A program made the position numbers and the translations under genes. DNA of 64,000 nucleotides from Bacteroidota bacterium (GTDB lineage Bacteria > Bacteroidota > Bacteroidia > Flavobacteriales_D > Crocinitomicaceae): contig JACPUU010000007.1 of the NCBI GenBank assembly GCA_016192075.1, forward strand, positions 1 to 64,000. Direction: 5' to 3'. Under the pieces are notes generated by a model. The model was not told the DNA's origin. It did not search any database and worked only from the letters and a program-made list of their open reading frames with translations. Shown here one piece after another: positions 25,482-36,500 of this stretch. Position 1 is the first letter of the stretch. Each line of letters starts with the position of its first letter.

Positions 25482-25680
25482 TTAGCTTTTTTCTTGCAGT
25501 TTCCAACGTTTCTAAAAAATCGTTTAGCTCAAATTTTACCTTATGATTAAGGTAAAACTCTATTTCCATTTTTTCTGTTTCCTGATTTATTTCGGCTATT
25601 AAAATTTCAGCATACCAAATTTCAGCAACAAGATTTTCCCTATCAGGAACACTTGTTATTTCAATCTTAAAATTACTCAT
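25471..25680 (-). CDS. Small acidic protein, putative immunity partner of a headless toxin
   Basis: A 69-residue cytoplasmic protein, acidic (SVPDRENLVAEIWYAEILIA, KMEIEFYLNHKVKFELNDF), ending LETARKKLKGI. Its ATG overlaps the stop of the toxin-like fragment (ATGA, 25677-25680), the usual layout of polymorphic-toxin immunity genes. The compact alpha/beta pattern and size also suit an immunity protein. It lacks its own obvious promoter. Immunity is inferred from position. Confidence 0.65.
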   Translation of the reverse strand: MSNFKIEITSVPDRENLVAEIWYAEILIAEINQETEKMEIEFYLNHKVKFELNDFLETLETARKKLKGI

Positions 25681-25937
25681 GGTTCTATAAATCCAATAAA
25701 TGTTTTACCATCTGCACTAAATCTAGCACCTTGCCCTCCAGGCACTCCGTATTCTTTGATATTTCCAAATATCACATGATGTCTTACGACAACAGTTGCA
25801 TTTGGGTTATTCAAAATTCCTTTAAGTATCACTTCACCCTGCGCATTAATTTTGGATGCATTACCTGTTGCTTTTGGGAATACACTTCCTGCTCTGCTAC
25901 CATGCTTTTGTAGCGCTCTTCCAGCTGCGCGGGAGCG
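25677..25937 (-). pseudogene. Headless polymorphic-toxin C-terminal module
   Basis: An open stretch on the minus strand with no start codon reads AGRALQKHGSRAGSVFPKAT, then a GILNNPNATVVVRHH segment, and ends EYGVPGGQGARFSADGKTFI-GFIEP-stop. The ALQKHG...GQGARF...GFIEP pattern looks like the RNase-type C-terminal toxin domains found at the ends of RHS/CDI proteins; I do not name the exact family. An in-frame stop (25938-25940) lies just upstream, inside repeat copy A. The delivering RHS part is absent, so this is a displaced or decayed toxin cassette. Confidence 0.6.
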
Positions 25938-26097
25938 TCAAAATAATTTTCAGAAATGCTTTCCTAAAAAAAGAAAAAGGCCTCAAAGTACTTTGAGGCC
26001 TTCCACAAACTTGCATTTATCATTTTTTTTCGGGTAACTTCATTCCCGATACGAGTTGCAAACTCGCATCGATCTTGTTCATTTTATTAGCCTTTCT
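25930..26097 (-). repeat. Cassette-separating repeat, copy A
   Basis: Nearly identical to 24281-24449. On the minus strand it begins right after the 234-aa lipoprotein stop (26103) and runs to the toxin fragment. It includes a possible 20-codon frame (MNKIDASLQLVSGMKLPEKK) that is frameshifted in copy B, then the terminator palindrome. Confidence 0.85.
25977..26002 (-). terminator. Terminator in repeat copy A
   Basis: The same perfect 26-bp palindrome as at 24326-24351, followed on the minus strand by a T-rich tract. It lies 100 bp downstream of the 234-aa lipoprotein gene and would end the orphan RHS transcript. Confidence 0.85.
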
Positions 26098-26102
26098 CAG
26101 CA

Positions 26103-26807
26103 TCACCAATTTGAAGCATTATTATGTAGGTTTAAGACACGATAAACCTCTCTTTTAACGTTATAGACCTGGTCACCTTGTGCCATTATCTTAACAAGTA
26201 AGATCCGAACAATCAAACGATCCCAACTCATATTACCATTGAGATCATAATCAACAGATCCGCACGGAACAAAAAGAGAGTCCTTCAAAACGTGGCGTTT
26301 GCCTTGGAAAAAATCGAGAAACAGTTCAAGCGAGTCGGCATCCGCAGCTTGTCCAATCGGGTTTATGTGAATTAAACCATTATTGGGATCAAATTTTTTA
26401 AATGCCAGATCGACATAAAAAGTTTTTTCCATATTTAAACTTCCATCACTCCCATATTCAACGTACTCCTGAAGATATGATCTTTCAGGGGCTTCATGTG
26501 AATAGCCATTAATCAGAATCAGACGATTTAGAGAATCGTAAATGTACTCATAACCATTATCTTCACCGGAAAAGTGTATCCCCTTCATAGTAAGACTTCC
26601 CTCAAAATCATAAGTTCTTGTTTGACCAAAGGGAAGATGATCCTTAAGAAATCTCACATAAACATACCTATCATCTAAAGTGTCTCTTATTACTACCAGA
26701 CCACTATCTTGTGTTAACTGTGATTCAATCCATAAATCAACTTCAGGAACAGAAGACTGACATGCTGTTAACAATATTAGACTATAAGCAATAATAATTT
26801 TTCTCAT
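26103..26807 (-). CDS. Hypothetical lipoprotein, candidate immunity protein of the orphan RHS end
   Basis: A 234-residue protein with signal MRKIIIAYSLILLTAC (lipobox LTAC). The body is soluble and beta-rich (GYEYIYDSLNRLILINGYSH, LRIVRILLVKIM-like segment near the C-terminus). No family recognised. It follows the orphan RHS end by 72 bp on the same strand and precedes repeat copy A with its terminator. A periplasm-facing lipoprotein next to an RHS C-terminus fits an immunity role, by position only. Confidence 0.65.
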   Translation of the reverse strand: MRKIIIAYSLILLTACQSSVPEVDLWIESQLTQDSGLVVIRDTLDDRYVYVRFLKDHLPFGQTRTYDFEGSLTMKGIHFSGEDNGYEYIYDSLNRLILINGYSHEAPERSYLQEYVEYGSDGSLNMEKTFYVDLAFKKFDPNNGLIHINPIGQAADADSLELFLDFFQGKRHVLKDSLFVPCGSVDYDLNGNMSWDRLIVRILLVKIMAQGDQVYNVKREVYRVLNLHNNASNW

Positions 26808-26879
26808 ATATTCCCAAGTTATAGCTATTAAAATAATTTCCGATCAAATATCTGAATATTTCTCAAAAATATCTAAAAT

Positions 26880-28971
26880 CTATCTGTTAGGTACCATCCT
26901 AGAGTTCGTTGGTGTAGGCCAGCCCCAACCACCAGAAGCCCTGGAAGAATCTGAATCTACTAAATACCATACACCATTTAGTTCCACCCAAGTAGAATCA
27001 CCAGTAGGGGTGATTACCGGTTTTTGGCTGCCATTACCTCCGCCACTATCATCGTTAATTAATTTATTAGCTTCATCATAAATTAACATTCCATGAGTGA
27101 AGGACTGTACCATTTTATAAAATATTTCTGCACCATCAGTATCAAATAGATCATCCAAATCATCAATATCTTTTTGGTTCCAACTTTTATACACCTTTGT
27201 TTGACCATTCTTTGTTACCTTAATTGTTTTAAAGCCGCGTAGCTCGTTTCCTTTACCAATAGTTATTGCTATACTACCAGGCATATAACCTCCATCCGTA
27301 TAAATCGGTTCTTCTCCCTTGAAGTTGGATTTGATTTCCGACCCACCTCCTCCTAATCCAGCATTATCATCCTCATCCTTGGTATATAGAGTACCTTCAA
27401 AGTCAACATGAGATCCATTTCCGAATTCAATAAACCAAAAATTTCCATCAGAAGAACCAACCAAAGGATCTTTGCCACTTCCTAATTCTTTCATTTTAGC
27501 ATTAAGAGCTCCTAAAGCCGACCAGATTAGATTAAATGGAGACACCTCACTACCACTGTTTCCTGAACTGGGTTTAGCCGGTTTGTTTACTTTTTGTTCA
27601 GGAGTATAAACTTTTGCGGTTATCACTTCAGTAGCCATTCCACCATACTCTATCCACCAACTTCCAGTAGTTGTTGATGATCTCTTTAATTCATAACTAT
27701 CTATATCATGTTGACGCGCATATTGACGCGCACTACGTTTAGCCTCTCGCCATTCTCTACGATCCTGACCCCGAGCAGGTTTGTCAGGTTTTCCCTCACT
27801 TAACCCCAAAGGGTCTACATAAAAAATTGGGTTGTTACCAAAACCATTAAATGCACTTACATTAGGGAATAAAGCCATGAGTGGATCAAGACTTTTCCAT
27901 CTTCCAAGTCTTGGATCATATTGCCTGAACTGCGTTGTATATGAATTACCGTTACCAGAAACCTCCGGGTCTTTCTCCATACCATTATATCCATAGCGGT
28001 AATTAGCCATACTACCACCGCGCCCTGGCATATCTTGTCCAAACGGATAATAATCTGCATACGAAATCACATCGGCCTCAAAATAATCAATGGTACCCGC
28101 ATTGTTATGTGCCACTTTACGGTCAGCTATCACCTCCATTACGTTGCCTAAGTAGTTGGTCAACTCAAAAAATTTCTTTCCAAGTTTTCTATCTGCATAA
28201 CAATCACCAATACCCGGCTGCCGTTTGATGTAACTCGGCGTAGAGGTATTATCCAGCTCCACGGTAAAATCTTTCTCCAGCAAACTGCCTGCAATAATTT
28301 CTTTTAACCGGATGTAGACATAGCTGCCCATGTCAATCATTTCAGCGTAATAACCCAAAGCATCGGCATTGATTTCAGCTACCAGGGCTTCACCGTGAAC
28401 TTCAATACTGTTAGCCGTGTTCCAGGTAATGTCTGCCAGTAAATCACCGTCTAATAAAATTTCTACCACCACACCGGTAGTTGGGGTGAAGGCGCCTAAT
28501 TGAATAACACCGCTGGCTAACCCATCGTTGTTACAATCAGCCAGGTAATCAACCGCTGTGTTTACAATTTCTGCGGTGGTTTCCATACCCAAACGTGAAC
28601 CGCCGTAAAGCATGGTTTCATTTTTGGTCAGCACATCCGGGTCGGTGTCATCGGGGTTATAATCATACACGGCCATGGTAATGCCGTTGGCATCAGCCCC
28701 GTAATAGGTATACAGCCAATCTTCTGCTGCATTCAGGGTGGTGCCTGTGCGGGTCATTTCTACTTTTAAGGTACGGTTACCCGTTGGGTCGTATTCAAAA
28801 TACAAATCAGACAGGGTTGAGGTTGCTGTTCTGTAAATGCGTTTCACTAATCCGTTCGGGTACCAGTCAATATACTCAATCTCCTCATCCACATCTTTTT
28901 TGAGTGAACCATCGTCGTGATACAAATAGTTGCCGGTGGCCTGTCCGTGCTGAATGTCACCGTAGCCTGAA
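26880..28971 (-). pseudogene. Orphan RHS C-terminal end (5'-truncated)
   Basis: A reading frame of ~690 codons lacking a proper start; the first candidate at 28925 is a TTG. It opens SGYGDIQHGQATGNYLYHDD, identical to the interior of the 2749-aa RHS protein, and continues to YADYYP. It then has a divergent RHS core (GRGGSMANYRYGYNGMEKDP, QYDPRLGRWKSLDPL) and an unrelated C-terminus after FYVDPLG. That tail (~300 aa) has WWIEYGGMATEVI, GSIAITIGKGNELRGFKTIK and no recognised toxin motif. It resembles the orphan rhs-CT cassettes kept behind intact rhs genes in other bacteria. Confidence 0.85.
28044..28971 (-). repeat. RHS duplication block, orphan copy
   Basis: Matches 31492-32419 at a constant offset of 3448 bases with no indels seen and only scattered substitutions. 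The 5' edge is sharp (TTCAGGCTACGG shared, upstream sequence unrelated). The 3' edge is at the YADYYP codons, after which the two copies diverge. Confidence 0.9.
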
Positions 28972-29517
28972 GTTTTAATTATGCGCCTGTTCCGGCTATC
29001 CGCTTTAGTTGCATTTTGGTTTGTTGTTCAACTTTGTTTTTTGAATTGCTTCCGCTGGTCGCAACTCAAAAATCAGTTTCACAAACAAACCATGCATGCA
29101 AGCTGCCGCTTCTATCCGGGGCGGGCATCCGGCAAAAAAAGAAAAACTGGTTTTCAAAATAATCTTCTTCTTTCTTTTGTCTTGATACAAAAGAAACAAA
29201 AAATCAAGGCTTGCAAAACGCTCCGGCAAAAACGCTCACAAAAGTCAGGTGCGGCCGGGTGATCTCCTGAATCTTTTCCTTCAGCCTTTTTGTTTTTGCT
29301 CAGGAGCTTCCCGGTCTTACCAGTCTTTTGTTTCCCATTTTTTTGTCTCGTTTTGATAGCCGATCTTCATTCAATACTTCGGTTAAATCTTCCCCAAAAC
29401 AAAAGTCTTAGGCACGCCAATAATGTTTCTTCTTTTCTTACAAATGCAAGCGCTTTTCTGTTGAGCATTTTCAGTTTATTTCTCACGGTCAGGTGTAATC
29501 GTTCAGACCCACGAACT
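28972..29517. other. Non-coding junction with mobile-element debris
   Basis: About 550 bp between the orphan RHS end and the transposase fragment. No convincing gene: open frames on both strands are low-complexity, Phe/Leu/Lys-rich and lack domain features. It contains a perfect hairpin at 29171-29196 (TTTCTTTTGT, loop CTTGAT, ACAAAAGAAA). The region probably marks where an insertion element or recombination brought the orphan cassette next to the main RHS operon. Confidence 0.5.
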
Positions 29518-29715
29518 TTTGAAAAACTCACTGCATCTGTTGAATTTTTGGTTTTCAATTATTCACATAAACGACCACATGGATCTTTGAATGGATTAAC
29601 TCCGTTTGAAGCCTACACCAAACCCGGAACTGCTTTAACATTTCAAAACGAAATGATTAAAGCCAGACAAAACCGGATTGCTTTTAATCAAAATAATACC
29701 TGCAAAGCATGTTAA
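29518..29715 (+). pseudogene. IS3-type transposase C-terminal fragment
   Basis: The last ~65 codons of an integrase-core transposase. FNYSHKRPHGSLNGLTPFEA corresponds to the YNxxRPHxSLxGLTPxE block near the end of IS3-family OrfB, followed by IKARQNRIAFNQNNTCKAC. The catalytic DDE residues and all upstream parts are missing, so it is inactive. It is the only mobile-element remnant recognised in this window. Confidence 0.75.
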
Positions 29716-29840
29716 GCAGCAGCAAAGGAAAGCTTGAAAAATAAAACAAAGGTTACTTCAATAAAAAGTAAACCCAGGTTCAAAAAACTTCTGAAAAAAT
29801 CATCAGGAGAAACCTTTTTTTCAATGATTTGATTTTCAAT

Positions 29841-29860
29841 CTGTTCGATATATCGAACAG
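29841..29860. repeat. Perfect 20-bp palindrome
   Basis: CTGTTCGATA followed by its exact reverse complement TATCGAACAG, in the 282-bp gap between the transposase fragment and the 169-aa lipoprotein. It has no T tract. It could be a protein-binding site or a recombination/insertion footprint. Confidence 0.55.
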
Positions 29861-29941
29861 GTTATTTCGGAATTGTTGTCGAAGTAGCACCTTAATTTAA
29901 CGAATTTACTACCAGTCGAAATAATACTCTATATAAAAGAA

Positions 29942-29964
29942 GAAGCCCCAAAAATTGGGGCTTC
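29942..29964 (-). terminator. Terminator of the giant RHS operon
   Basis: GAAGCCCCAA, loop AAA, TTGGGGCTTC form a perfect hairpin, followed on the minus strand by TTCTTTTAT. It lies 34 bp after the stop of the last operon gene. Confidence 0.85.
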
Positions 29965-29997
29965 CAAAACAAATATGATAATCTGATACAGTACTGA

Positions 29998-30507
29998 CTA
30001 TAGGTACTTATTTTCATCCTTATAAATTTTCAGAATATCTAAGGCTTGATCATGACCAAGGTCTGCTGCTTTTTTAAGATAGTCTAAGGCCATTGTGCGA
30101 GTTACCGCGTCCAGATTTTCCAAAGACCACTTGTTCAACTCATCATTGGTGCATTCCATGCAGTTTACTTCAAAAAGAGAAAAATAACAATCAAAATATG
30201 CCTGAGTATAATTGTACTTATTTGCCATTATAAGAGCAAAGGATAAAAACTCGCCTTGTTCTTTGTCAACATACTGAGTATATAGTGCTTGATAAGCATT
30301 AGTGTCACCATTCATCAAAACGAGGTTTTCTAAGTTCTCTGTTTCAGTACTCTCGCTTATTTGCTCGTCATTTTGCTGCGTGGTATCTTTATTCGTATCC
30401 AGTGAGGTTTCAACTTGATCATGAGATGTATCAATAGGTGATGATTCGCTGCATGCAGTAATAAAGAGCATCGAAAACAGCATTTGGAAATAAAAATTAA
30501 TATTCAT
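29998..30507 (-). CDS. Small lipoprotein, candidate immunity protein of the main RHS toxin
   Basis: A 169-residue protein with signal MNINFYFQMLFSMLFITAC (lipobox ITAC). A Ser/Thr/Asp/Glu-rich spacer is followed by an alpha-helical C-terminal part (MALDYLKKAADLGHDQALDI) resembling one Sel1/TPR-like repeat. It begins 24 bp after the RHS gene and is the last gene before the operon terminator. That place, directly behind the toxin-encoding 3' end, is where immunity genes sit in RHS systems; no direct evidence for immunity. Confidence 0.7.
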   Translation of the reverse strand: MNINFYFQMLFSMLFITACSESSPIDTSHDQVETSLDTNKDTTQQNDEQISESTETENLENLVLMNGDTNAYQALYTQYVDKEQGEFLSFALIMANKYNYTQAYFDCYFSLFEVNCMECTNDELNKWSLENLDAVTRTMALDYLKKAADLGHDQALDILKIYKDENKYL

Positions 30508-30531
30508 AATAGTTTTTATTTAATTGTTGTC

Positions 30532-33500
30532 TTAAAATTTAGCCTTAGTTCCACCCCATTTTTTGAAGATTTTCCCAAATTTCCAACCTCCTGATTTTTT
30601 TGTTTTCGATCCTTTTCCTGCATTCGTATCTTTTTTATCACCTTTCGGCTCTTTATTCTTATTAGAACTGTTCGCTGGATTTGTGTTATCAGGTAAGCCC
30701 ACAGAATCATCCTTACTTATTTCTTTTCCTTTAAAAAAGACCCTATATGAACCTTTCCCGTCATTTGAATCAGGTGTTTTGTCGTCCTTATCGTAAATCC
30801 CTTTTTCATGAGCATTACCTGTACTCTCTTCTGTACCATTAGGATCTTTTCCGCCTGCCGTAACTACCTTTCCATCTGGTGCGATAACTACAATGTTGGG
30901 GTATGCTTCAGAAATTTGCTGCCCAATTGGATTACTATAGTACCCTCCCTTATCATCATCATCAGCTCCTGTATTGCAAGCATGTAATTTTACTGTTATA
31001 AGATCACCCCTTTCCATTGCCGCAGCAAATTCAGGACTCACCTCACACATCAAAGCTACAAATTGCTCAGGAGTTTTTACTATTACTTTTGTTCCACTCG
31101 AATTATACGCTATTATCTTCTTGCGTGTTGAATGGGCAAATACATCGAAATAATTATCTCCTTTTTGGTACTTAAATCCTGTGGCAAACGTATAAATATT
31201 TTTGCTCCCTTTCTCATTTTTCACCCATATAATTGGCGGTTCAGGAGCTTTTCCATCAGGGTCTTGAAAATAAATAGGATTATTAAAACAGAAAGAATAA
31301 GTTGAAATATGAGGAAAGTCTATCTCTTTTGGATCTGCACTCATCCACCTTAACAATCTTGGATTATACATCCTCGCTCCAAAATCATAACTATTCCCAG
31401 AGCCAGATAATTCGTCCATTTTTTCTTTTCCGCTGTAAGCAAACCTGTAATCCTGAATGCTTCCAGAACGTCCAGGCATTTCCATCCCGCCCGGATAATA
31501 ATCCGCATACGAAATCACATCAGCCTCAAAATAATCAATGGTACCTGCATTGTTATGTGCCACTTTTCTATCAGCAATCACTTCCATTACGTTACCTAAA
31601 TAGTTGTTGAGTTCGTAAAACTTTTTACCTAAGATACGGCTTTCATAACAATCACCAATACCCGGCTGCCGTTTGATGTAACTCGGCGTAGAGGTATTAT
31701 CCAGTTCCACAGTAAAATCTTTCTCCAGCAAACTGCCGGAGGTGGTTTCTTTTAGCCGGATGTAGACATAGCTGCCCATGTCAATCATTTCAGCATAATA
31801 ACCCAAAGCATTTGCATTGATTTCAGCTACCAATGCCTCACCATGTGATTCAATGGTATTGGCCGTGTTCCAGGTAATGTCAGCCAGTAAATCACCGTCT
31901 AATAAAATTTCTACCACCACACCGGTAGTTGGGGTGAAGGCGCCCAATTGAATAACGCCGCTGGCTAACCCATCGTTGTTGCAATCAGCCAGGTAATCAA
32001 CCGCTGTGTTTACAATTTCTGCCGTGGTTTCCATACCCAGGCGTGAACCGCCGTAAAGCATGGTTTCATTTTTGGTCAGCACATCGGGGTTGGTGTCATC
32101 GGGGTTATAATCATACACGGCCATGGTAATGCCGTTGGCATCAGCCCCGTAATAGGTATACAGCCAATTTTCTGCTGCATTAAGGGTAGTGCCTGTGCGG
32201 GTCATTTCTACTTTTAGGGTACGGTTGCCGGTTGGGTCGTATTCAAAATACAAATCAGACAGGGTTGAGGTTGCTGTTCTGTAAATGCGTTTCACTAATC
32301 CGCTTGGATACCAGTCAATATATTCTATCTCTTCATCCACATCTTTTTTGAGTGAACCGTCGTCGTGATACAAATAGTTACCGGTGGCCTGGCCGTGCTG
32401 AATGTCACCGTAGCCTGAACTGCCGGTGCCGGTTTCAGCGTCGGTTACGTAATCCAGCTTGTTGGTGTTTGAAAGGTAGTTGTAGGTAAACTCATCCATG
32501 TCATTGGTGGCACCCTGCGCCTGCCTGTCTAAACCGGTAATGTTGCCGTTTTTGTCATAATCCACATGCATTTCATAATCACCCAGGCCGCCCGGGCCGG
32601 TGGTATTTGCCCTAACCGCATTGAGCGTTGAATTTGAACTGATAATATCGGTATAGGTAAACACGTGTGATTCTTTAAACCGGTGCAGCTGGTCATAATG
32701 GTAAGCCGTTGCCAGCGGGTTTAATCGGGCACCGGTTTCGTCGGTAGTGCCTGCCACGTAACTGGTGATGTTGCCATTGAATAATTCGTCAATGTCAGTT
32801 GCAAGGGCACCAGCAACAGCAACAGGCATATTGCTGTAACCTGTGCCACTTGAAATTTGGGTGTAATCACCGTTGTAATAGCCCACGGTATAGCTTAATA
32901 CATCACGCGCATGTAAATCATGGATGTTGGCTTCATAGACATCGTACTGGGCATTGTTTGACAAGTCACCATCTTTACCCATGTCAAAATCAGCATTGAG
33001 CACACCGCTGTTTAAGGTTTTGATCCAGCCATGCAGGGTGTAGGCATAGTCCATACCCTGCACTTTCATTTCACCCAATTCGGTACGTGCCAGGTAACCG
33101 TCTTCACGGTATTCGTAATTGACATCACGGTCCCAGATCTGGCCGTCGTCGGATGTAAATACTTCTTTCAGGCGGTTGTCTGCATCATACATATAGTGAT
33201 GGATGTACTGATCAGGTTTGCCTTTTTGGTAATAAATGTAATTGGGGTTGCCGCTGATTAAATCGTAGTTGTAATCGGTGCGGCGGTACGTCTCGGCTGC
33301 GCTCGACGACCCCGCCGCCAGGTCAGTGATTTCCTGCAGGTAACTCTGCACGTTTCCGTGCAGATCGTAGCGGTAATGGTTGATGTAATCGGGGGCCGGG
33401 TAAATCCAGGTGCCTGCGGTGTGTTCTACGTAAGCTTCAATCACCGCCGTTGCGGTAATGCGGTTTCTTGTATGGCCGTAACCGGCCAAGGTGGTGAGGT

Positions 33501-36500
33501 CACCGTCAGCCATGGCAAATTCATCGGCGGCGGCCTGGCTATACGCATCATCGTAATAGATCAATGTGATATTGTTGCGCACCACATTCTGGGTACTTAC
33601 CGCCACATCTTCATTCAACCAGTTGAGCAAAGAAGTCGGGTTTTTGGCAATGGTATTGGTCATGTCATCGTCGTGAATGATTTCACCTACTTCATACACA
33701 CGCCCAAGGGCATCATACCGGGTATAGGAATAAGCCGGTACAGCGGTGCCGGTACCGGGGCTGTTGGTCATTAACCCGGTTTGAAAATCTTCCTGCCGGG
33801 CATTTTGTGAAACTACCAGCCGCCCGATGTTGTCATACCAGTAATGACTGGTGCCGCCATCCGGGGTGGTCACCTCCACCACCTGGTTCAGGCTGTTGTG
33901 TTTATAATAGGTGTTATAGGTATGGCTTGGGTAAACGGCAGTGCCGGTTCCGTTGGCAAAGGCAATGGCATTGGCCAGCGGGGTACCGGTTAACGGAGTA
34001 ACACCTTTGGGTGAAACGGTGCGCACCAGGTTGCCGGACTGATCATAATACAACAGCGTATAGTGATAGCGGTTGGCCTGGTAGGTCATGTTAAAGGTTT
34101 CATTGGTTACCAGGGCGCAGGTTTCTTTGTAATTTTCAACAAACAGATCGTGCTGCGCATCCAAGTAAGCATCATACTGCGCCTGGGCATCCAGCTCAGC
34201 CAGGGCAATGAGGTTTTCCATACATGGGTCTCCTTCTACCACCGGCAACTCAGGGCACAAATTAAAGGTGAGTTCACGGGTGATGGGATCCTCCAGGTAG
34301 CTGACAATGTCATAACAACTGGTAATTTTCAGGTCACCTGTGAGGGTACCTCCTGCCAAGTCATCGAGTGTAACGCTGATGTGGAAAATATTATCAGTAG
34401 AAGTACTCAGAATATCTCCCTGTGTAATGAATACCTGGTCAAAACTTAAAATGTTTTGGAAATATTCCGTCGGATTTGCGTACACACCGGGCAAACTGCC
34501 TACAATATCGACACTCAATGAGCAAGTGCCGGTGCAGCCGGTTCCCATTGTTGTGAATGAAAGAATATCTGTAGAGATAGATGGAGAATAACTATAGCTG
34601 GCGGTTGCCTGATCTGTACAGCTATACAGGCCGCTGTAAAAATATTCCGGCAGCTGGGTGTGGGTATAGGTATCACTGGTGGTTAAATCAGCCTCATTTA
34701 ATTTTTCAAGCATGGCGCGAATATCATAGGCTTTTTGACCAATCATGTTATAGATAGGTGTGGCGGCTGAGGTGTTTACGGCAATACAATTGTCAATGAG
34801 TCCGAGCAATTCTTCATACGTAAAAGAGGTATTGGCCTGATCATTGACATAACTGGTGAACAGGGAAGTGTTTTCATAATATTCAATACCGTACGCGGTG
34901 TGAAAATCCGTTTTGATATCATCCATTTCTGCACAATCAATGCACGTTACCGGACACACGTATTGCGTGGTGGTAATAATCTCTGCGGCGTTGAGAGCTG
35001 TGATCTCTGAACCGGCTATATCAAGGTCGTTGTTGGCATCATAGGTATCACAATAACATTTTTCTTCATCATAATCTGCGGGTGAATAACCGTAGAGGGA
35101 TTCAAATTCAGCCAGGCCATCGGTGGCCAGTAGCATTTCACAAACACACTCATTGAGGTAATCTTCAATGGTTCCGTCACAGGCTCCGGGGAGCGGGTTG
35201 GTGATGAGCAGGTTGCTGCAATAGAGTGTTTGTTCTCCAAGCCAATATACAATAACATCTTCAAAACTGGCAAAAACGTGGTGGGTGGTATCGGTGGTTA
35301 CATTTACATTTTCCTGGGTGAGATTGAAACATCCACCTGCACATCCACCAGCGCAAACCTGGATCAAGTGGTAGTACACAGAATCGTAAGTAGCCTGACC
35401 GCTTGCCCAGGTTTCACTGCCGGTTAACAGCGAGTCACAACCAGCCAGTTGCTGCATCCAGGTCAATGCCTGATCTTCACACATGGTAAAGCACATCGTA
35501 TCGATGTCCATGGCTGCGGTATCTCCCTCTGCTGCCCAATCAGTGGTGTTCAGGTAAGATAAGTCATAGCCCATGGCACTTTCATAATTGAAATAGCGTT
35601 TGCTGCTTTCATTGAATACACTGGTGCTGCAGGCCGGTGCCGGGTTGCCCACACAGGTTGCGTTTGTGCAATTGTCTGCCACGTAATCAGCCTTGATAAT
35701 TTCAATCACCTGGAAACGTTTAGACATATACAGAATACGGAAATTTTCCCAGTGTTTGTTTTCATTGCAACCGGTTCCAAAAGTTACCGAACCCGGGTCA
35801 TCACCACTCATGGCAACGGCCATTTGGTAAATGGAATAGGTATCATAATCTGCATTCATAATGGCATCAACTGCTGCTTTATCAGCCGTTGAAAGGTTGT
35901 CATAAAGTGTTCCCAGAATAGGGTCTTCCACATTGGTGGTACAGGCGGCCAGATCAAAATAACCGGCTGCTTCGGCAGGGTTAATGTAACCTGAACTGCA
36001 GGCCGCATCATAGGTATCAAGGTCAAACAAATCCTGTTCATAATCGGCAATACCGGGGTAATCCACACAAAAATCGTAGTAACAATGCTCAGGATGGAAC
36101 TGAATCAGGTCCATGGCCCAGCTGGGTTGCCAGGCCGCAAAAAATTCGGTGATCGTCAGCGTGGTTGGCAGGTCATCTTCTACCAGGTCTCCGTCTGAAT
36201 CTACATACGAAATGCTTCCGTCTTCATTGTGATAGGTTACATCCAACCAGTCACCGCCCAGGCTGTTGGAGGTGTTGTATACGCTCAGTGCATCGGTGGT
36301 GGTGGTTGATCCATATTGTCCGCCGGGGCTCATATCCTGTAAGAGCAAGGGTAAAATCGCATCGCATGAATTCAGGGTACCACAGTCAGCCAGGTAGTCA
36401 GCCTTAAGGGCATTGTAGGAGGTAGAATCCTGGGTGGGGTTATTGGTCAGCCATACACTAACGGTACCATACTCCAGCAAAAAGGTAAATTCACAGGGGT

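Noticed and set aside
25731-26037. Two plus-strand frames across the repeat and toxin region
   Set aside because: They are antisense to the toxin fragment and terminator repeat; composition is not protein-like.
29005-29229. Minus-strand 74-aa frame in the junction region
   Set aside because: Low-complexity translation across a hairpin; no conserved features and no supporting context.
32799-34591. Chain of plus-strand frames opposite the RHS gene
   Set aside because: They are shadows of the 2749-aa gene, whose frame has clear RHS repeats and codon bias.
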